A stretch of 40,455 nucleotides of DNA from an uncultured bacterium (GCA_947651225.1 CANSYK010000028.1:1-40455); one strand, 5' to 3'. Shown: positions 23,141-32,865, counted from the stretch's first letter. The notes: a model not told the origin generated them from the sequence alone. Program-made: numbers and translations.

Positions 23141-24499
23141 ATGAATATTATAGTGGCATTATTGATTTTTACTGTAATAGTAGTGGCTCACGAATTAGGG
23201 CATTTTTTACTTGCAAAGAAAAACGGAGTTAGTGTGCCAGAGTTTTCTGTTGGAATGGGGCCAAGGCTTATTACTGTTGCAAAGACAGAGATGGGATTTC
23301 GGGTAAAATTTTTATGTTCCCAGAAATTGATGGGGGACAATGAGGAGTGGAAAGATGTTACAAAGTATTCCTGGAAGCTCTTTCCAATTGGTGGTTCCTG
23401 TGCGATGGTTGGGGAGGACGAGGAGAATGATTCGCCAGATTCCTTTAACAGCAAGGGGGTATGGGCGCGTTTTTCTATCGTTGTCGCAGGGCCTGTTTTT
23501 AACTTTATTTTTGCTTTTGTCTGCTCGATTATTATTATTGCTAATTCTGGAATTGATTACCCACAGGTGCAGATGGTCTATAGTGGACAGCCAGCACAGG
23601 CCGCAGGTATTAAAGAAGGAGATCTGATTAAACGAATCAATGGACATAAGATTTCAATTGGGCGTGAGGTGGATACCTATGTCCAACTTCATCCGCTGAC
23701 TGGTGAAAATGTGGAAATTAAATTAGAGCGGAATGGTGAAGAGAAAACAATTTCTTTAGATCCAAATTATAAAACATATCTGTTCGGATTTTCCTATACT
23801 GCGAATAAAACGGATGATACGAAGATTTCTGCGATTACGGAAGGAAAACCATTTGAAGAAGCAGGGATTAAAGCAGGGGATAAAATTGTCAGTGTCAATG
23901 GAACAGCGGTATCAAATGGAGAAGAATTAAAACATGTTATGGAGGAAAACAATTCAGAGGGCAAAGAAATAACCTTTGAGATTGAACGGGATGGTACAAC
24001 GCAGGAATATAACATAACACCAGAGCCATATGAAGCAAAGACATTGGGTTTTTATGCGGGAAGCGATGGGAAGGGCAAAAATGCGTTTATCGTAATAAAA
24101 TATAGTCTGATTGAAGTGAAATACTGGATTGAGACGACAGTGGCAAGTTTAGGGCAGTTAATTACCGGAAAAATCAGTACAAAGGAGCTTTCTGGCCCAG
24201 TTGGTATTGTAGATACAGTCGGTTCGGTTTTAGACCAGAGTACCAGCTATGGAATGCGTGTTGTTGTTCTGAATATGTTAATTATGTCTGTGCTTTTAAG
24301 TGCAAACCTGGGGGTAATGAATCTGCTTCCGCTGCCAGCGTTAGATGGTGGAAGACTGGTATTTATTTTGATTGAAGCCGTTCGTGGAAAGCCAGTCAGC
24401 AGGGAAAAAGAAGGTTATGTTCACTTTGCGGGATTTATTCTTTTAATGTTATTGATGGTATTTGTAATGTATAATGATATTCTGAGGATTATACACTAG
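23141..24499 (+). CDS. rseP: RseP-type intramembrane site-2 metalloprotease
   Basis: A 452-aa membrane protease that cuts transmembrane anti-sigma or signal-peptide remnants. The zinc site HELGH is at 17-21 in the first membrane helix, and the partner motif NLLPLPALDGGRL comes near 400. Further helices are at about 115-135, 370-390 and 425-447. Two PDZ domains lie between (QAAGIKEGDLIKRING and EEAGIKAGDKIVSVNG), where many Gram-positive RasP proteins have one, so this one is longer than usual. GAGGT upstream supports ATG 23141. The only sigma factor trace in the window is a broken ECF fragment, so the substrate is not local. Confidence 0.94.
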   Translation: MNIIVALLIFTVIVVAHELGHFLLAKKNGVSVPEFSVGMGPRLITVAKTEMGFRVKFLCSQKLMGDNEEWKDVTKYSWKLFPIGGSCAMVGEDEENDSPDSFNSKGVWARFSIVVAGPVFNFIFAFVCSIIIIANSGIDYPQVQMVYSGQPAQAAGIKEGDLIKRINGHKISIGREVDTYVQLHPLTGENVEIKLERNGEEKTISLDPNYKTYLFGFSYTANKTDDTKISAITEGKPFEEAGIKAGDKIVSVNGTAVSNGEELKHVMEENNSEGKEITFEIERDGTTQEYNITPEPYEAKTLGFYAGSDGKGKNAFIVIKYSLIEVKYWIETTVASLGQLITGKISTKELSGPVGIVDTVGSVLDQSTSYGMRVVVLNMLIMSVLLSANLGVMNLLPLPALDGGRLVFILIEAVRGKPVSREKEGYVHFAGFILLMLLMVFVMYNDILRIIH

Positions 24500-24590
24500 A
24501 TTATGGATGAAAATTGCTTTTTGCAAGTTGTGTTTCACACTTTTGTGGGAATGAATTTTAAAACACGCTTTCGTCCAGGGGGAGAAGAGA

Positions 24591-25658
24591 ATGAGAGAGC
24601 ATACAAAGGTAATTCAGATTGGAAATTGCAAGATTGGCGGTGGCAATCCAGTGGCAATCCAGTCTATGACAAATACGAAAACGGAAGATGTGGAAACGAC
24701 GGTGGCACAGATTTTAGAGCTTGAGAGAGCAGGCTGTGAGATTATACGCTGTGCGGTTCCGACGATGGAAGCGGCAAAAGCTTTGCGGGAAATTAAAAAA
24801 CGGATTCATATTCCGTTAGTTGCTGATATCCATTTTGATTATCGGCTTGCAATTGCTGCTATGGAAAATGGGGTTGACAAGATACGTATTAATCCTGGGA
24901 ATATTGGTTCAAAGGAAAAGGTACAGGCGGTTGTCGATATGGCAAAGCAGAGGGAGATTCCAATCCGTGTTGGGGTAAACAGTGGTTCGCTTGAAAAAGA
25001 GATCATAGAAAAATATGGTAAAGTAACAGCAGAAGGCCTGGTGGAAAGTGCGCTTGACAAGGCTCGTATGATTGAAGAAATGGGATATGACAAGCTTGTA
25101 ATCAGCATTAAGTCTTCCAATGTAATGATGTGTATTAAAGCGCATGAATTGATTGCAAAAAAGACAGATTATCCGCTTCACGTGGGCATTACGGAATCTG
25201 GTTCTGTATTGGCTGGAAATATTAAATCAGCAATTGGACTTGGAACAATTTTACATCAGGGGATTGGTGATACAATTCGGGTTTCCCTGACAGGAGCGCC
25301 AATCGAAGAAATTCGTTCGGCAAAATTGATTTTAAAAACGCTTGGGCTTAGAAAAGGAGGCGTAACCGTGGTATCCTGTCCAACGTGCGGCAGAACACAG
25401 ATTGATTTGATTGGTCTGGCAGGAAAGGTAGAAGAAATGGTTGCGGATTTGGATCTGGATATTAAGGTTGCCGTTATGGGATGTGTCGTAAATGGCCCGG
25501 GAGAGGCAAGGGAGGCAGATATCGGAATTGCAGGTGGTAAAGGGGAAGGGCTTTTGATTAAAAAAGGAGAAGTTCTTCGTAAGGTGCCGGAAAATCAGCT
25601 TCTTTCCGCTTTAGAAGAGGAACTTAATCATTTGCGGAATGGTGCGGCAACTGTATAA
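24591..25658 (+). CDS. ispG: 4-hydroxy-3-methylbut-2-en-1-yl diphosphate synthase (IspG/GcpE)
   Basis: A 355-aa iron-sulfur enzyme of the MEP pathway that converts MEcPP to HMBPP. The [4Fe-4S] ligands are Cys263 and Cys266 (SCPTCGRT) and Cys298 (MGCVVNGPGE). The N-terminal TIM-barrel part shows NPVAIQSMTNT, DIHFDY and INPGNIG. It has the short bacterial form with no inserted domain. GGGGGAGAAG precedes ATG 24591. The 91 nt between rseP and ispG hold only chance frames. Confidence 0.96.
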   Translation: MREHTKVIQIGNCKIGGGNPVAIQSMTNTKTEDVETTVAQILELERAGCEIIRCAVPTMEAAKALREIKKRIHIPLVADIHFDYRLAIAAMENGVDKIRINPGNIGSKEKVQAVVDMAKQREIPIRVGVNSGSLEKEIIEKYGKVTAEGLVESALDKARMIEEMGYDKLVISIKSSNVMMCIKAHELIAKKTDYPLHVGITESGSVLAGNIKSAIGLGTILHQGIGDTIRVSLTGAPIEEIRSAKLILKTLGLRKGGVTVVSCPTCGRTQIDLIGLAGKVEEMVADLDLDIKVAVMGCVVNGPGEAREADIGIAGGKGEGLLIKKGEVLRKVPENQLLSALEEELNHLRNGAATV

Positions 25659-25715
25659 AAATGGTAGAATGGTAAAGTCAGGGCAGGTACTTTTTAATAT
25701 GAAGGTGTGAGGAAG

Positions 25716-28700
25716 ATGGAAAAGCTGTTACTAGATACATTTGATGGATTGTCTTTGACAGACCGCCAGAAAAAGCTTTTTTCTGATGTTTATGTAAACA
25801 GGGTGGTTCTTTCCAAAAGGAAGAAGACTATTACAATTTATATGGAAAGCAAGTATATTATTGCGTTTCGTGAGATTGGGCTTTTAAGCTATGCCTTAAA
25901 CCAGCAGATGGGAAAAACCGGGTTTTCGGTTCTGGTTTGCGAACATTTTTCCTTATCGGAACAGTATACGCCAAAAGCATTTTGGGAGGAATATAAAGAC
26001 AGCATTCTTTTGATTTTAAAAGAAACGAATGTATTGCTTTTTAATATGATTTATAAAGGAAATGTGAAGATTGAGGGCATTTCCTTTCATCTTGCCTGTG
26101 AAAATGATGCCCTGTTTCAGACAAGGGAGCAACAGTTTATTGAAATGGTTCAATCTATTTTTCGGGAGAAGGCGGGGCTTTTGGTAGAGGTTTCGGTTGA
26201 TTTTTCTCTTCCGGTTCAGCTTGGGGAAAGCAGAGAACAGGAAGTATATCACAGAAATGTTAAAAGCGTTGATTTTTCTAAGAATACAGAAAGAAGCGTT
26301 CTGCCCAAAAAGAAAACATCAAAAGAAACGGTAACCTCTTCTGCGCAGAAAGCGGCAGAACAGGCAGCATCTTTTTCTGATTCTGCTCCAGTACAGAAAG
26401 TTACAGAAGCACCTTTTTCGGGAAAGGGACAGAATCATTTCGAAAGAAAATCCTATAGCAAAGGAAAGTCCAAATGGGGAGCAGGACCGGTTGATGAGGA
26501 ATGCTTTTACGGAAGAAACTGTGAAGGGGAAGTTGTTAAAATTGCTGATATTCAGGGAGAAATTCGTGAAGCTGTCATTGAGGGGATGGTAATTGGTGTT
26601 GAGGAACGTGAAATCAGGAGTGGAAAAGTAATTTATATGTTTAGTATTTCTGATTTTACAGATTCGATTATGGCAAAGGTTTTTCTGGAACAGGAAGAAC
26701 TGGAGCTGATGCGGGGAAATGTCAAAAAGGGAAAGTTTATTAAATTAAAGGGAAATCCCATGTATGATACTTATAGCCGGGAGATTACGATTGGTTCTGT
26801 CCGTGGAATGAAACCAGGGGTTGATACACGTGTCAAAAGGATGGATACCTATACAGGAATGAAACGTGTGGAGCTACATGCCCATACACAGATGAGCGAA
26901 ATGGATTCTGTCGTTCCGGTGCGTGATTTTGTAAAGACAGCAAAAAGCTGGGGACATAAAGCGGTTGCTATTACAGACCACGGCGTAGTACAGGCATTCC
27001 CGGATGCTGCACATGAGGTATCGCCAGAGGAAGACTTTAAGATGATTTATGGCATGGAAGCGTATCTGGTAGATGATTTGGTGGAAGCTGTTAAAAATGA
27101 CAAGGGACAGAAGCTTACGGGGAATTATGTTGTATTTGATTTAGAAACAACAGGGATTGGCGCAAAAAGCAACCAGATTATAGAAATTGGTGCGGTTAAA
27201 GTGGAGGAGGGAAAGATTGGCGAGACATTTTCAACCTTTGTCAATCCTCTACGCCCAATTCCCTATCCAATACAGCAGCTTACGGGAATAGATGATTCCA
27301 TGGTGTCGAATGCCAGGACGATCCAAGAGGTCTTGCCAGAGTTTGTTCAGTTTTGTGAAGGCTGTGTTATGGTGGCGCATAATGCTTCTTTTGATATTGG
27401 ATTTATTGAGCAGAAAGCGAAGGAACAGGGAATTTTAGTAGATTATACGGTGATTGATACGGTGTCCGTGGCACGTGCTCTTCTTCCGGATTTGAAACGC
27501 TATAAATTAGATACGGTTGCAAAAAGGCTTGGAGTATCGCTGGAAAACCATCATCGTGCGGTAGATGATGCAACAGCGACAGCAGAAATTTTTGTCCGGA
27601 TGCTTGACCGGCTTTCAGAGAAGGATATTGCGACACTGGCAGAATTAAATGAATTCTGTATTCCAGATAAAGAGGCTATTCGGAAAATGCCGTCTTATCA
27701 TGCGGTAATGCTTGCTAAAAATGAAACGGGGCGTGTTAATCTTTACCGTCTGGTTTCCGAAGCGCATCTGAATTATTTTAACCGACGTCCTAGGATTCCT
27801 AAAAGCCTTTATTTAAAATGGAAAGAGGGAATTTTGCTTGGCTCAGCGTGCGAGGCAGGAGAACTTTACCGGGCGCTTGTAGAAGAGAAACCAGAGGAAG
27901 AAATTGACAGGCTGGTAAAGTTTTATGATTATCTGGAAATTCAGCCAATTGGGAATAATGAGTTTATGATACGGGATACCGACCGGTATCCGCAGATTCA
28001 GGATGAAAATGACTTGATGGAATTGAACCGGAAAGTGGTAGAGCTTGGAGAAATTTATGGGAAGCTTGTGGTAGCAACCTGTGATGTGCATTTTATGAAT
28101 GCAGAAGATGAGGTATACCGCCGCATTATTATGGCAGGAAAGGGATTTGCCGATGCCGATAAGCAGGCGCCGCTCTATTTTAGGACTACAGAGGAAATGT
28201 TAGCGGAATTTCAGTATCTTGGTTCTAAAAAGGCAGAAGAAATTGTGATTACAAATACGAATCTGATTGCGGATATGATCGATAAAATTGAACCATGCAG
28301 TCCACGCAAATGTCCACCAGAAATTGAAAATTCAGACCAGGATTTACGGGACATCTGCTATAACCGTGCGCATGAAATCTATGGGCCAAAGCTTCCGCCT
28401 ATTGTAGAAGAACGTCTGGAGCGAGAGTTAAATTCCATTATCAGCAATGGATATGCGGTTATGTATATTATTGCGCAAAAGCTAGTATGGAAATCAAATG
28501 AAGATGGGTATCTGGTCGGCTCCAGAGGCTCGGTTGGCTCTTCTTTTGCGGCAACGATGTCTGGAATTACAGAAATTAATCCGCTTCCAGCGCATTATTA
28601 CTGCAAGAAATGCCACTATTATGATTTTGATTCTGAGGAATTAAAGGCACATTCCGGTAACTCTGCCTGTGACCTGCCAGATAAAGTCTGCCCCAATTGT

Positions 28701-30215
28701 GGGGAGATGTTAGAAAAGGAAGGGCATGATATTCCATTTGAGACTTTCCTGGGATTTAAAGGAAATAAAGAGCCGGATATTGACCTGAACTTTTCCAGTG
28801 AGTATCAGAGCAATGCACATGATTATACGGAAATTATTTTCGGGGCAGGCCAGACATTCCGTGCCGGGACAGTTGGCACACTGGCGGAAAAGACGGCATA
28901 TGGCTATGTGAAGAAATATTGTGAAGAGCGGGAGATTACGAAAAGGAGTGCAGAAATTGAAAGGATTGCGCATGGCTGCGAGGGTGTCAGGCGTTCAACT
29001 GGACAGCATCCGGGCGGTATCGTGGTACTTCCAATGGGAGAGGAAATCTATACCTTTACCCCGGTACAGCATCCGGCAAATGATATGAACACAAAAATCA
29101 TCACAACACATTTTGACTATCATAAGATTGATGCCAATCTCTTAAAGCTTGACATTTTAGGTCATCAGGATCCGACGATGATTCGTATGTTAGAGGATTT
29201 GACAGATGTAGATGCCGGAAAAATCCGTATGGATGATAAAGGGGTATTGTCCCTTTTTGCAAGTACGGAGGCGCTTGGAATTACACCGGAAGATATCGGG
29301 GGCTGTACGCTTGGCTGCCTGGGGCTTCCAGAGTTTGGAACCCCATTTGTAATCGGAATGCTTTTGGATGCCAAACCAAAGAATTTTTCAGATTTAGTGC
29401 GGATTTCCGGATTGTCCCATGGTACCGATGTGTGGCTGAACAATGCGCAGTATTATATTACGGAAGGATATTGTACCCTGTCCTCTGCTATCTGTACGCG
29501 TGATGATATTATGACCTATCTGATTCATATGGGAGTGGAAAATGAACGCTCTTTTAAGATTATGGAAAGTGTCAGAAAGGGGAAGGGACTGGATGACAGC
29601 ATGAAGGAGGATATGCGTGCCTGCGATGTCCCAGAATGGTATCTGGAATCATGCGAAAAAATTAAATATATGTTTCCAAAAGCCCATGCTGCAGCCTATG
29701 TTATGATGGCACTTCGGGTGGCATATTTTAAGGTATATTATCCACTTGCCTATTATGCGGCATTTTTCAGCATCCGTGCAACCTCTTTTGACTACGAGCT
29801 GATGTGTATGGGGAAAGACCGTCTTGAATATTATATCAATGATTACCAGAAAAGGAAAAATGAGTTGTCGGATAAAGAAAAAAATACGTTGGAAGATATG
29901 AAGATTGTGCAGGAAATGTATGCAAGAGGATTTGGTTTTGTCAAGATTGATATTTATCGATCAAAAGCAAATCGTTTTCAGATTGTAGATGGAAAGCTGA
30001 TGCCTTCCTTTGCAACCATTGACGGACTTGGGGATAAGGCTGCGGAAATGATAGAGGATGAAGCAGGAAAGGGAGCTTTTTTGTCCCGTGAGGATTTTAA
30101 GAACCGCTGTAAGGTCAGTGCAAGTACCGTAGACACTATGGCAAGGCTTGGACTCATGCGGGATTTGCCACATACAAACCAGATTTCATTGATGGACTTT
30201 ATGGAGATAATGTGA
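25716..30215 (+). CDS. polC: DNA polymerase III alpha subunit, Gram-positive PolC type
   Basis: The 1499-aa replicative polymerase of low-GC Gram-positives. An N-terminal domain (1-230) is followed by a Ser/Lys-rich linker. An OB-fold region (about 260-360) precedes the PHP domain, VELHAHTQMSEMD to AITDHGVVQAF, at roughly 385-430. The inserted 3'-5' exonuclease begins VVFDLETTG near 470 and includes AHNASFDIGF and HHRAVDDATATAE. The palm follows: SRGSVGSS, then PDIDLNFS, then a Cys4 zinc motif (CKKC and CPNC). At the catalytic PDIDLNFSSEYQ the residue after FS is Ser, where Bacillus PolC has Gly. GTG 25707 also fits, but ATG 25716 gives the normal start MEKLLL. It ends the isoprenoid/lipid gene run. 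Confidence 0.97.
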   Translation: MEKLLLDTFDGLSLTDRQKKLFSDVYVNRVVLSKRKKTITIYMESKYIIAFREIGLLSYALNQQMGKTGFSVLVCEHFSLSEQYTPKAFWEEYKDSILLILKETNVLLFNMIYKGNVKIEGISFHLACENDALFQTREQQFIEMVQSIFREKAGLLVEVSVDFSLPVQLGESREQEVYHRNVKSVDFSKNTERSVLPKKKTSKETVTSSAQKAAEQAASFSDSAPVQKVTEAPFSGKGQNHFERKSYSKGKSKWGAGPVDEECFYGRNCEGEVVKIADIQGEIREAVIEGMVIGVEEREIRSGKVIYMFSISDFTDSIMAKVFLEQEELELMRGNVKKGKFIKLKGNPMYDTYSREITIGSVRGMKPGVDTRVKRMDTYTGMKRVELHAHTQMSEMDSVVPVRDFVKTAKSWGHKAVAITDHGVVQAFPDAAHEVSPEEDFKMIYGMEAYLVDDLVEAVKNDKGQKLTGNYVVFDLETTGIGAKSNQIIEIGAVKVEEGKIGETFSTFVNPLRPIPYPIQQLTGIDDSMVSNARTIQEVLPEFVQFCEGCVMVAHNASFDIGFIEQKAKEQGILVDYTVIDTVSVARALLPDLKRYKLDTVAKRLGVSLENHHRAVDDATATAEIFVRMLDRLSEKDIATLAELNEFCIPDKEAIRKMPSYHAVMLAKNETGRVNLYRLVSEAHLNYFNRRPRIPKSLYLKWKEGILLGSACEAGELYRALVEEKPEEEIDRLVKFYDYLEIQPIGNNEFMIRDTDRYPQIQDENDLMELNRKVVELGEIYGKLVVATCDVHFMNAEDEVYRRIIMAGKGFADADKQAPLYFRTTEEMLAEFQYLGSKKAEEIVITNTNLIADMIDKIEPCSPRKCPPEIENSDQDLRDICYNRAHEIYGPKLPPIVEERLERELNSIISNGYAVMYIIAQKLVWKSNEDGYLVGSRGSVGSSFAATMSGITEINPLPAHYYCKKCHYYDFDSEELKAHSGNSACDLPDKVCPNCGEMLEKEGHDIPFETFLGFKGNKEPDIDLNFSSEYQSNAHDYTEIIFGAGQTFRAGTVGTLAEKTAYGYVKKYCEEREITKRSAEIERIAHGCEGVRRSTGQHPGGIVVLPMGEEIYTFTPVQHPANDMNTKIITTHFDYHKIDANLLKLDILGHQDPTMIRMLEDLTDVDAGKIRMDDKGVLSLFASTEALGITPEDIGGCTLGCLGLPEFGTPFVIGMLLDAKPKNFSDLVRISGLSHGTDVWLNNAQYYITEGYCTLSSAICTRDDIMTYLIHMGVENERSFKIMESVRKGKGLDDSMKEDMRACDVPEWYLESCEKIKYMFPKAHAAAYVMMALRVAYFKVYYPLAYYAAFFSIRATSFDYELMCMGKDRLEYYINDYQKRKNELSDKEKNTLEDMKIVQEMYARGFGFVKIDIYRSKANRFQIVDGKLMPSFATIDGLGDKAAEMIEDEAGKGAFLSREDFKNRCKVSASTVDTMARLGLMRDLPHTNQISLMDFMEIM

Positions 30216-30235
30216 AAAAGCGCACCTATGAAAAA

Positions 30236-30277
30236 TGTAGAAGCAGCATTTTTCTGATGGTTTTCTACAGTTCCTTA
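30236..30277. repeat. Small hairpin with reverse TAAGGAACTGT motif after polC
   Basis: TGTAGAA (30236-30242) pairs with TTCTACA (30263-30269). The overlapping ACAGTTCCTTA (30267-30277) is an exact reverse-complement copy of the dispersed motif. Confidence 0.5.
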
Positions 30278-30328
30278 TGTTGGTAAAATAAGTTTTATTA
30301 AGTTTTTTAGAAAAGAGAGGAGATTATT

Positions 30329-31030
30329 ATGCCAGGAATGTATCATTATTATTTTGATCCAACTTATGTACTTGTTATTATTGGAGCTTTAATCTGTATG
30401 GCGGCTTCTGCAAATGTAAACTATACCTACAGAAAATACAGTACAATGGGGACGAGACGAGGTATGCCCTCTCAGGAGGTAGCAGCACAGATGCTTCGGG
30501 AGGCAGGGATTGCCGATGTCCGAATTGAGCATATATCAGGTAATTTGACAGACCATTATGATCCAAGAAATAAAGTGCTGCGCCTTTCTGACAGTGTATA
30601 CGGCTCTTCTTCGGTTGCTGCTGTAGGAGTTGCCGCCCATGAATGTGGCCATGCCATCCAGCACAAGGTTGGCTACGTTCCCATTAAAGTCAGGAATGCC
30701 ATTGTTCCAGTTGTAAACCTTGGTTCTAAACTGTCATGGCCGGTGATTCTTCTGGGAGTGATTCTAAGTTCTTTTGGCATGATTAAAATTGGAATTTTAT
30801 TATTTGCATTGACACTGGCATTTCAGGTAGTTACCCTTCCAGTAGAATTCAATGCATCAGGAAGAGCATTGCGGGTACTCAAGTCAAGAGGGATTTTATA
30901 TGATAATGAACTAAGGGGTGCAAGGAAGGTACTTGGCGCTGCCGCAATGACATATGTAGTTTCAACAATTTCAACGATTTTACAGTTACTGCGTCTCGTA
31001 CTTATCTTTGGAAGGCGTTCGGATAATTAA
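30329..31030 (+). CDS. Membrane zinc metallopeptidase, YugP family
   Basis: A 233-aa membrane protein of the YugP-type putative neutral zinc peptidases. Hydrophobic segments are at 14-28, 130-155, 158-175 and near 205-228. The zinc motif HECGH is at 104-108 (GVAAHECGHAIQH), and the third ligand is probably the Glu of PVEFNASGRA downstream. Residues 40-100 carry the family's TRRGMPSQEVA and LTDHYDPRNKVLRLS. GAGAGGAG before ATG 30329 is a strong site. The physiological substrate is unknown. The next gene starts 16 nt after the stop. Confidence 0.9.
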   Translation: MPGMYHYYFDPTYVLVIIGALICMAASANVNYTYRKYSTMGTRRGMPSQEVAAQMLREAGIADVRIEHISGNLTDHYDPRNKVLRLSDSVYGSSSVAAVGVAAHECGHAIQHKVGYVPIKVRNAIVPVVNLGSKLSWPVILLGVILSSFGMIKIGILLFALTLAFQVVTLPVEFNASGRALRVLKSRGILYDNELRGARKVLGAAAMTYVVSTISTILQLLRLVLIFGRRSDN

Positions 31031-31046
31031 TGCAAGGGGAGATTAT

Positions 31047-31544
31047 ATGAATACTGTTTTAACCGATATGGCGGGAGCTTATATAGAGCATTCGGATGTT
31101 ATTATGGCATTTACAGCCATTGTATATAGTCAGCTAAAAGGGAGCACTTGTAAAGTATATCCTGACAACGTTCAATATAAATGGAATGTTAACGGAGAAG
31201 AAAAAACAGTAATTCCAGATGCGACTATTAATTGCAGAGTGCATGCAAAAAAGGGAAATTCCTTTTTTGATATTCCGCGTTTTGTTATGGAAGTATTGTC
31301 AGATTCTACAAAAAACTATGACCGTGGCGAAAAAATGGATATATACAGGAAGATGGAAATTGATGAATATTGGATCGTGGATTGGGAAAAAAGACAGGTG
31401 GAAATCTATAATCTTGATTATGATGAGCAAGGGAGCCCGCAATATCATCTTTTTCGGACAGTTACGAAGAGCAATAAGGAAGAACTGGAAATCGTTCATT
31501 TTCCTAATATTAAGATAGATTTTGATGAGATGTTTAATATATGA
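31047..31544 (+). CDS. Uma2-like (DUF820) PD-(D/E)xK-fold protein
   Basis: A 165-aa protein of the Uma2/DUF820 family, proposed from fold to be nucleases although activity is mostly untested. The core residues are present: VIPDATIN (Asp58), FVMEVLSDST (Glu82), then NYDRGEKMDIYRKM and EYWIVDWEKRQVEIY. These motifs are the hallmark of the family. AGGGGA precedes ATG 31047; the frame opens at 31008 inside the previous gene. The TGA stop lies in the first copy of a 20-bp tandem repeat whose second copy begins the next gene. Uma2-like genes often occur as scattered paralogues. Confidence 0.82.
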   Translation: MNTVLTDMAGAYIEHSDVIMAFTAIVYSQLKGSTCKVYPDNVQYKWNVNGEEKTVIPDATINCRVHAKKGNSFFDIPRFVMEVLSDSTKNYDRGEKMDIYRKMEIDEYWIVDWEKRQVEIYNLDYDEQGSPQYHLFRTVTKSNKEELEIVHFPNIKIDFDEMFNI

Positions 31545-31580
31545 CACAAAAGGGGTTGATATGACACAAAAGGAGTTGAG
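31541..31580 (+). repeat. 20-bp tandem duplication joining two genes
   Basis: 31541-31560 and 31561-31580 match at 18 of 20 bases (ATGACACAAAAGG core). Copy 1 holds the Uma2 stop and the AAAAGGGG ribosome site. Copy 2 holds the start and first codons of the next gene. Confidence 0.75.
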
Positions 31581-32250
31581 AAGCTGTCTGGAGGAGATGG
31601 CAGAAAAGGAGTATAAGGAGTTTAGCGCCAGCCTGATTCCGGGGGTAGATAATATGCTGGGAATCAGGCTTCCTAAATTAAGAAAGCTTGCAAAGGAGCT
31701 TGCAAAAGAAGACTGGAAAGAATATCTGTCATGGAAAGACTTTCTCTATTTTGAAGAGACAATGATACAGGGAATGGTTCTTGGGTATGTAAAAGCTCCT
31801 GTAGAAGAAATATTGGAGGCAGTAGAACAGTTTATTCCAAGGATTCATAACTGGTCTGTCAACGATTCTTTTTGTACCACTTTTCAGAGCGCATCAAGAT
31901 ATCCAAAACAGGTATGGGAATTTCTGATGCGCTATCAGGACAGCCATCAGGAATTTGAAGTGCGTGTTGTGTCCGTGATGCTGATGGCCCACTTTTTGCT
32001 ACCGGAATATATTGATCAGGTATTGCAGGTCCTGGGACATCTTGATACAAAAGAATATTATGCCAGTATGGCAGTAGCATGGGCATATGCTACTGCATGG
32101 GCAAAGTTTCCCAAAGAAACAAAAGAATATTTACAAGAGTATCCAATTGATTCTGTTACCTATCGGAGAACATTGCAAAAATGCATGGAATCCCGCAGGA
32201 TTACAGAAGCTGATAAAGAATGGATGAGGGAGGAGAGGAACAGGATATAA
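31561..32250 (+). CDS. AlkD-like DNA alkylation repair protein
   Basis: A 229-aa all-helical HEAT-like repeat protein of the DNA alkylation repair family (AlkC/AlkD). In AlkD such proteins act as glycosylases that excise positively charged N3- or N7-alkyl purines without flipping the base. Family features are GVDNMLGIRLPKLRKLAKEL (about 28-47), EETMIQGMVLG, HNWSVNDSFCTTF and VRVVSVMLMAHFLL. The frame opens at 31522 but the AAGGGG in the tandem repeat points to ATG 31561. Whether this member is catalytic cannot be read here. Confidence 0.88.
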   Translation: MTQKELRSCLEEMAEKEYKEFSASLIPGVDNMLGIRLPKLRKLAKELAKEDWKEYLSWKDFLYFEETMIQGMVLGYVKAPVEEILEAVEQFIPRIHNWSVNDSFCTTFQSASRYPKQVWEFLMRYQDSHQEFEVRVVSVMLMAHFLLPEYIDQVLQVLGHLDTKEYYASMAVAWAYATAWAKFPKETKEYLQEYPIDSVTYRRTLQKCMESRRITEADKEWMREERNRI

Positions 32251-32319
32251 TATAATAGCAAATCAGGCACAGTGATAGAAAAATTTCATATAATAATTCA
32301 AAAAGAGCAGAGGTGCAAT

Positions 32320-32865
32320 ATGCTGATAACGACTGACTACAATAGACAGAATGCAGTGGAATATGCCAGGAAGTGGGCATTTTCCAGGAATCCGCTGTTT
32401 TACAATTTTGCTGGAATTGGAGGAGATTGTACCAGTTTTATTTCCCAGTGTATTTATGCCGGGTGCTGTGAAATGAATTATCAGCCAGTAAACGGCTGGT
32501 ATTATAGAAATCTGGAGGACCGCTCTCCATCTTGGTCGGGCGTTTCCTTCTTTTATGATTTTATGGTGACAAATCAGTTAAATGGGCCATATGCCATAGA
32601 GACTGATGCTGAAGGACTGGAAGCAGGGGATGTGATTCAACTGCAAAATGAAATGGGACGGTTTTATCATACACTTTTAGTGACAGGATTTGAGGATGGG
32701 ACTTATCTTGTCAGTGCGCATACAGACGATGCTTTTGACAGGAGGCTTGACACATATCGGTATGCGGATGCCCGCTTTTTGCATATTGTAGGGATACGGG
32801 AATATCAGAAAGATAAAGAATCCTGTTTTGCAAATTTTTTTAATGGAATTTCTTTCAATGGATAA
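32320..32865 (+). CDS. Putative amidase domain protein (amidase_6 type)
   Basis: A 181-aa protein matching the putative amidase domain seen at the C-terminus of some Firmicutes secreted proteins. The NlpC/P60-like catalytic pair is visible: Cys37 in GGDCTSFISQC and His117 in FYHTLLVTG. YNRQNAVEYARKWA at the start, NYQPVNGWYYRN, and the closing HTDDAFDRRLDTY are family features. It has no signal peptide or wall-binding domain, so it is shorter than secreted relatives and probably cytosolic. GAGGTG upstream favours ATG 32320 over the GTG at 32272. Confidence 0.85.
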   Translation: MLITTDYNRQNAVEYARKWAFSRNPLFYNFAGIGGDCTSFISQCIYAGCCEMNYQPVNGWYYRNLEDRSPSWSGVSFFYDFMVTNQLNGPYAIETDAEGLEAGDVIQLQNEMGRFYHTLLVTGFEDGTYLVSAHTDDAFDRRLDTYRYADARFLHIVGIREYQKDKESCFANFFNGISFNG

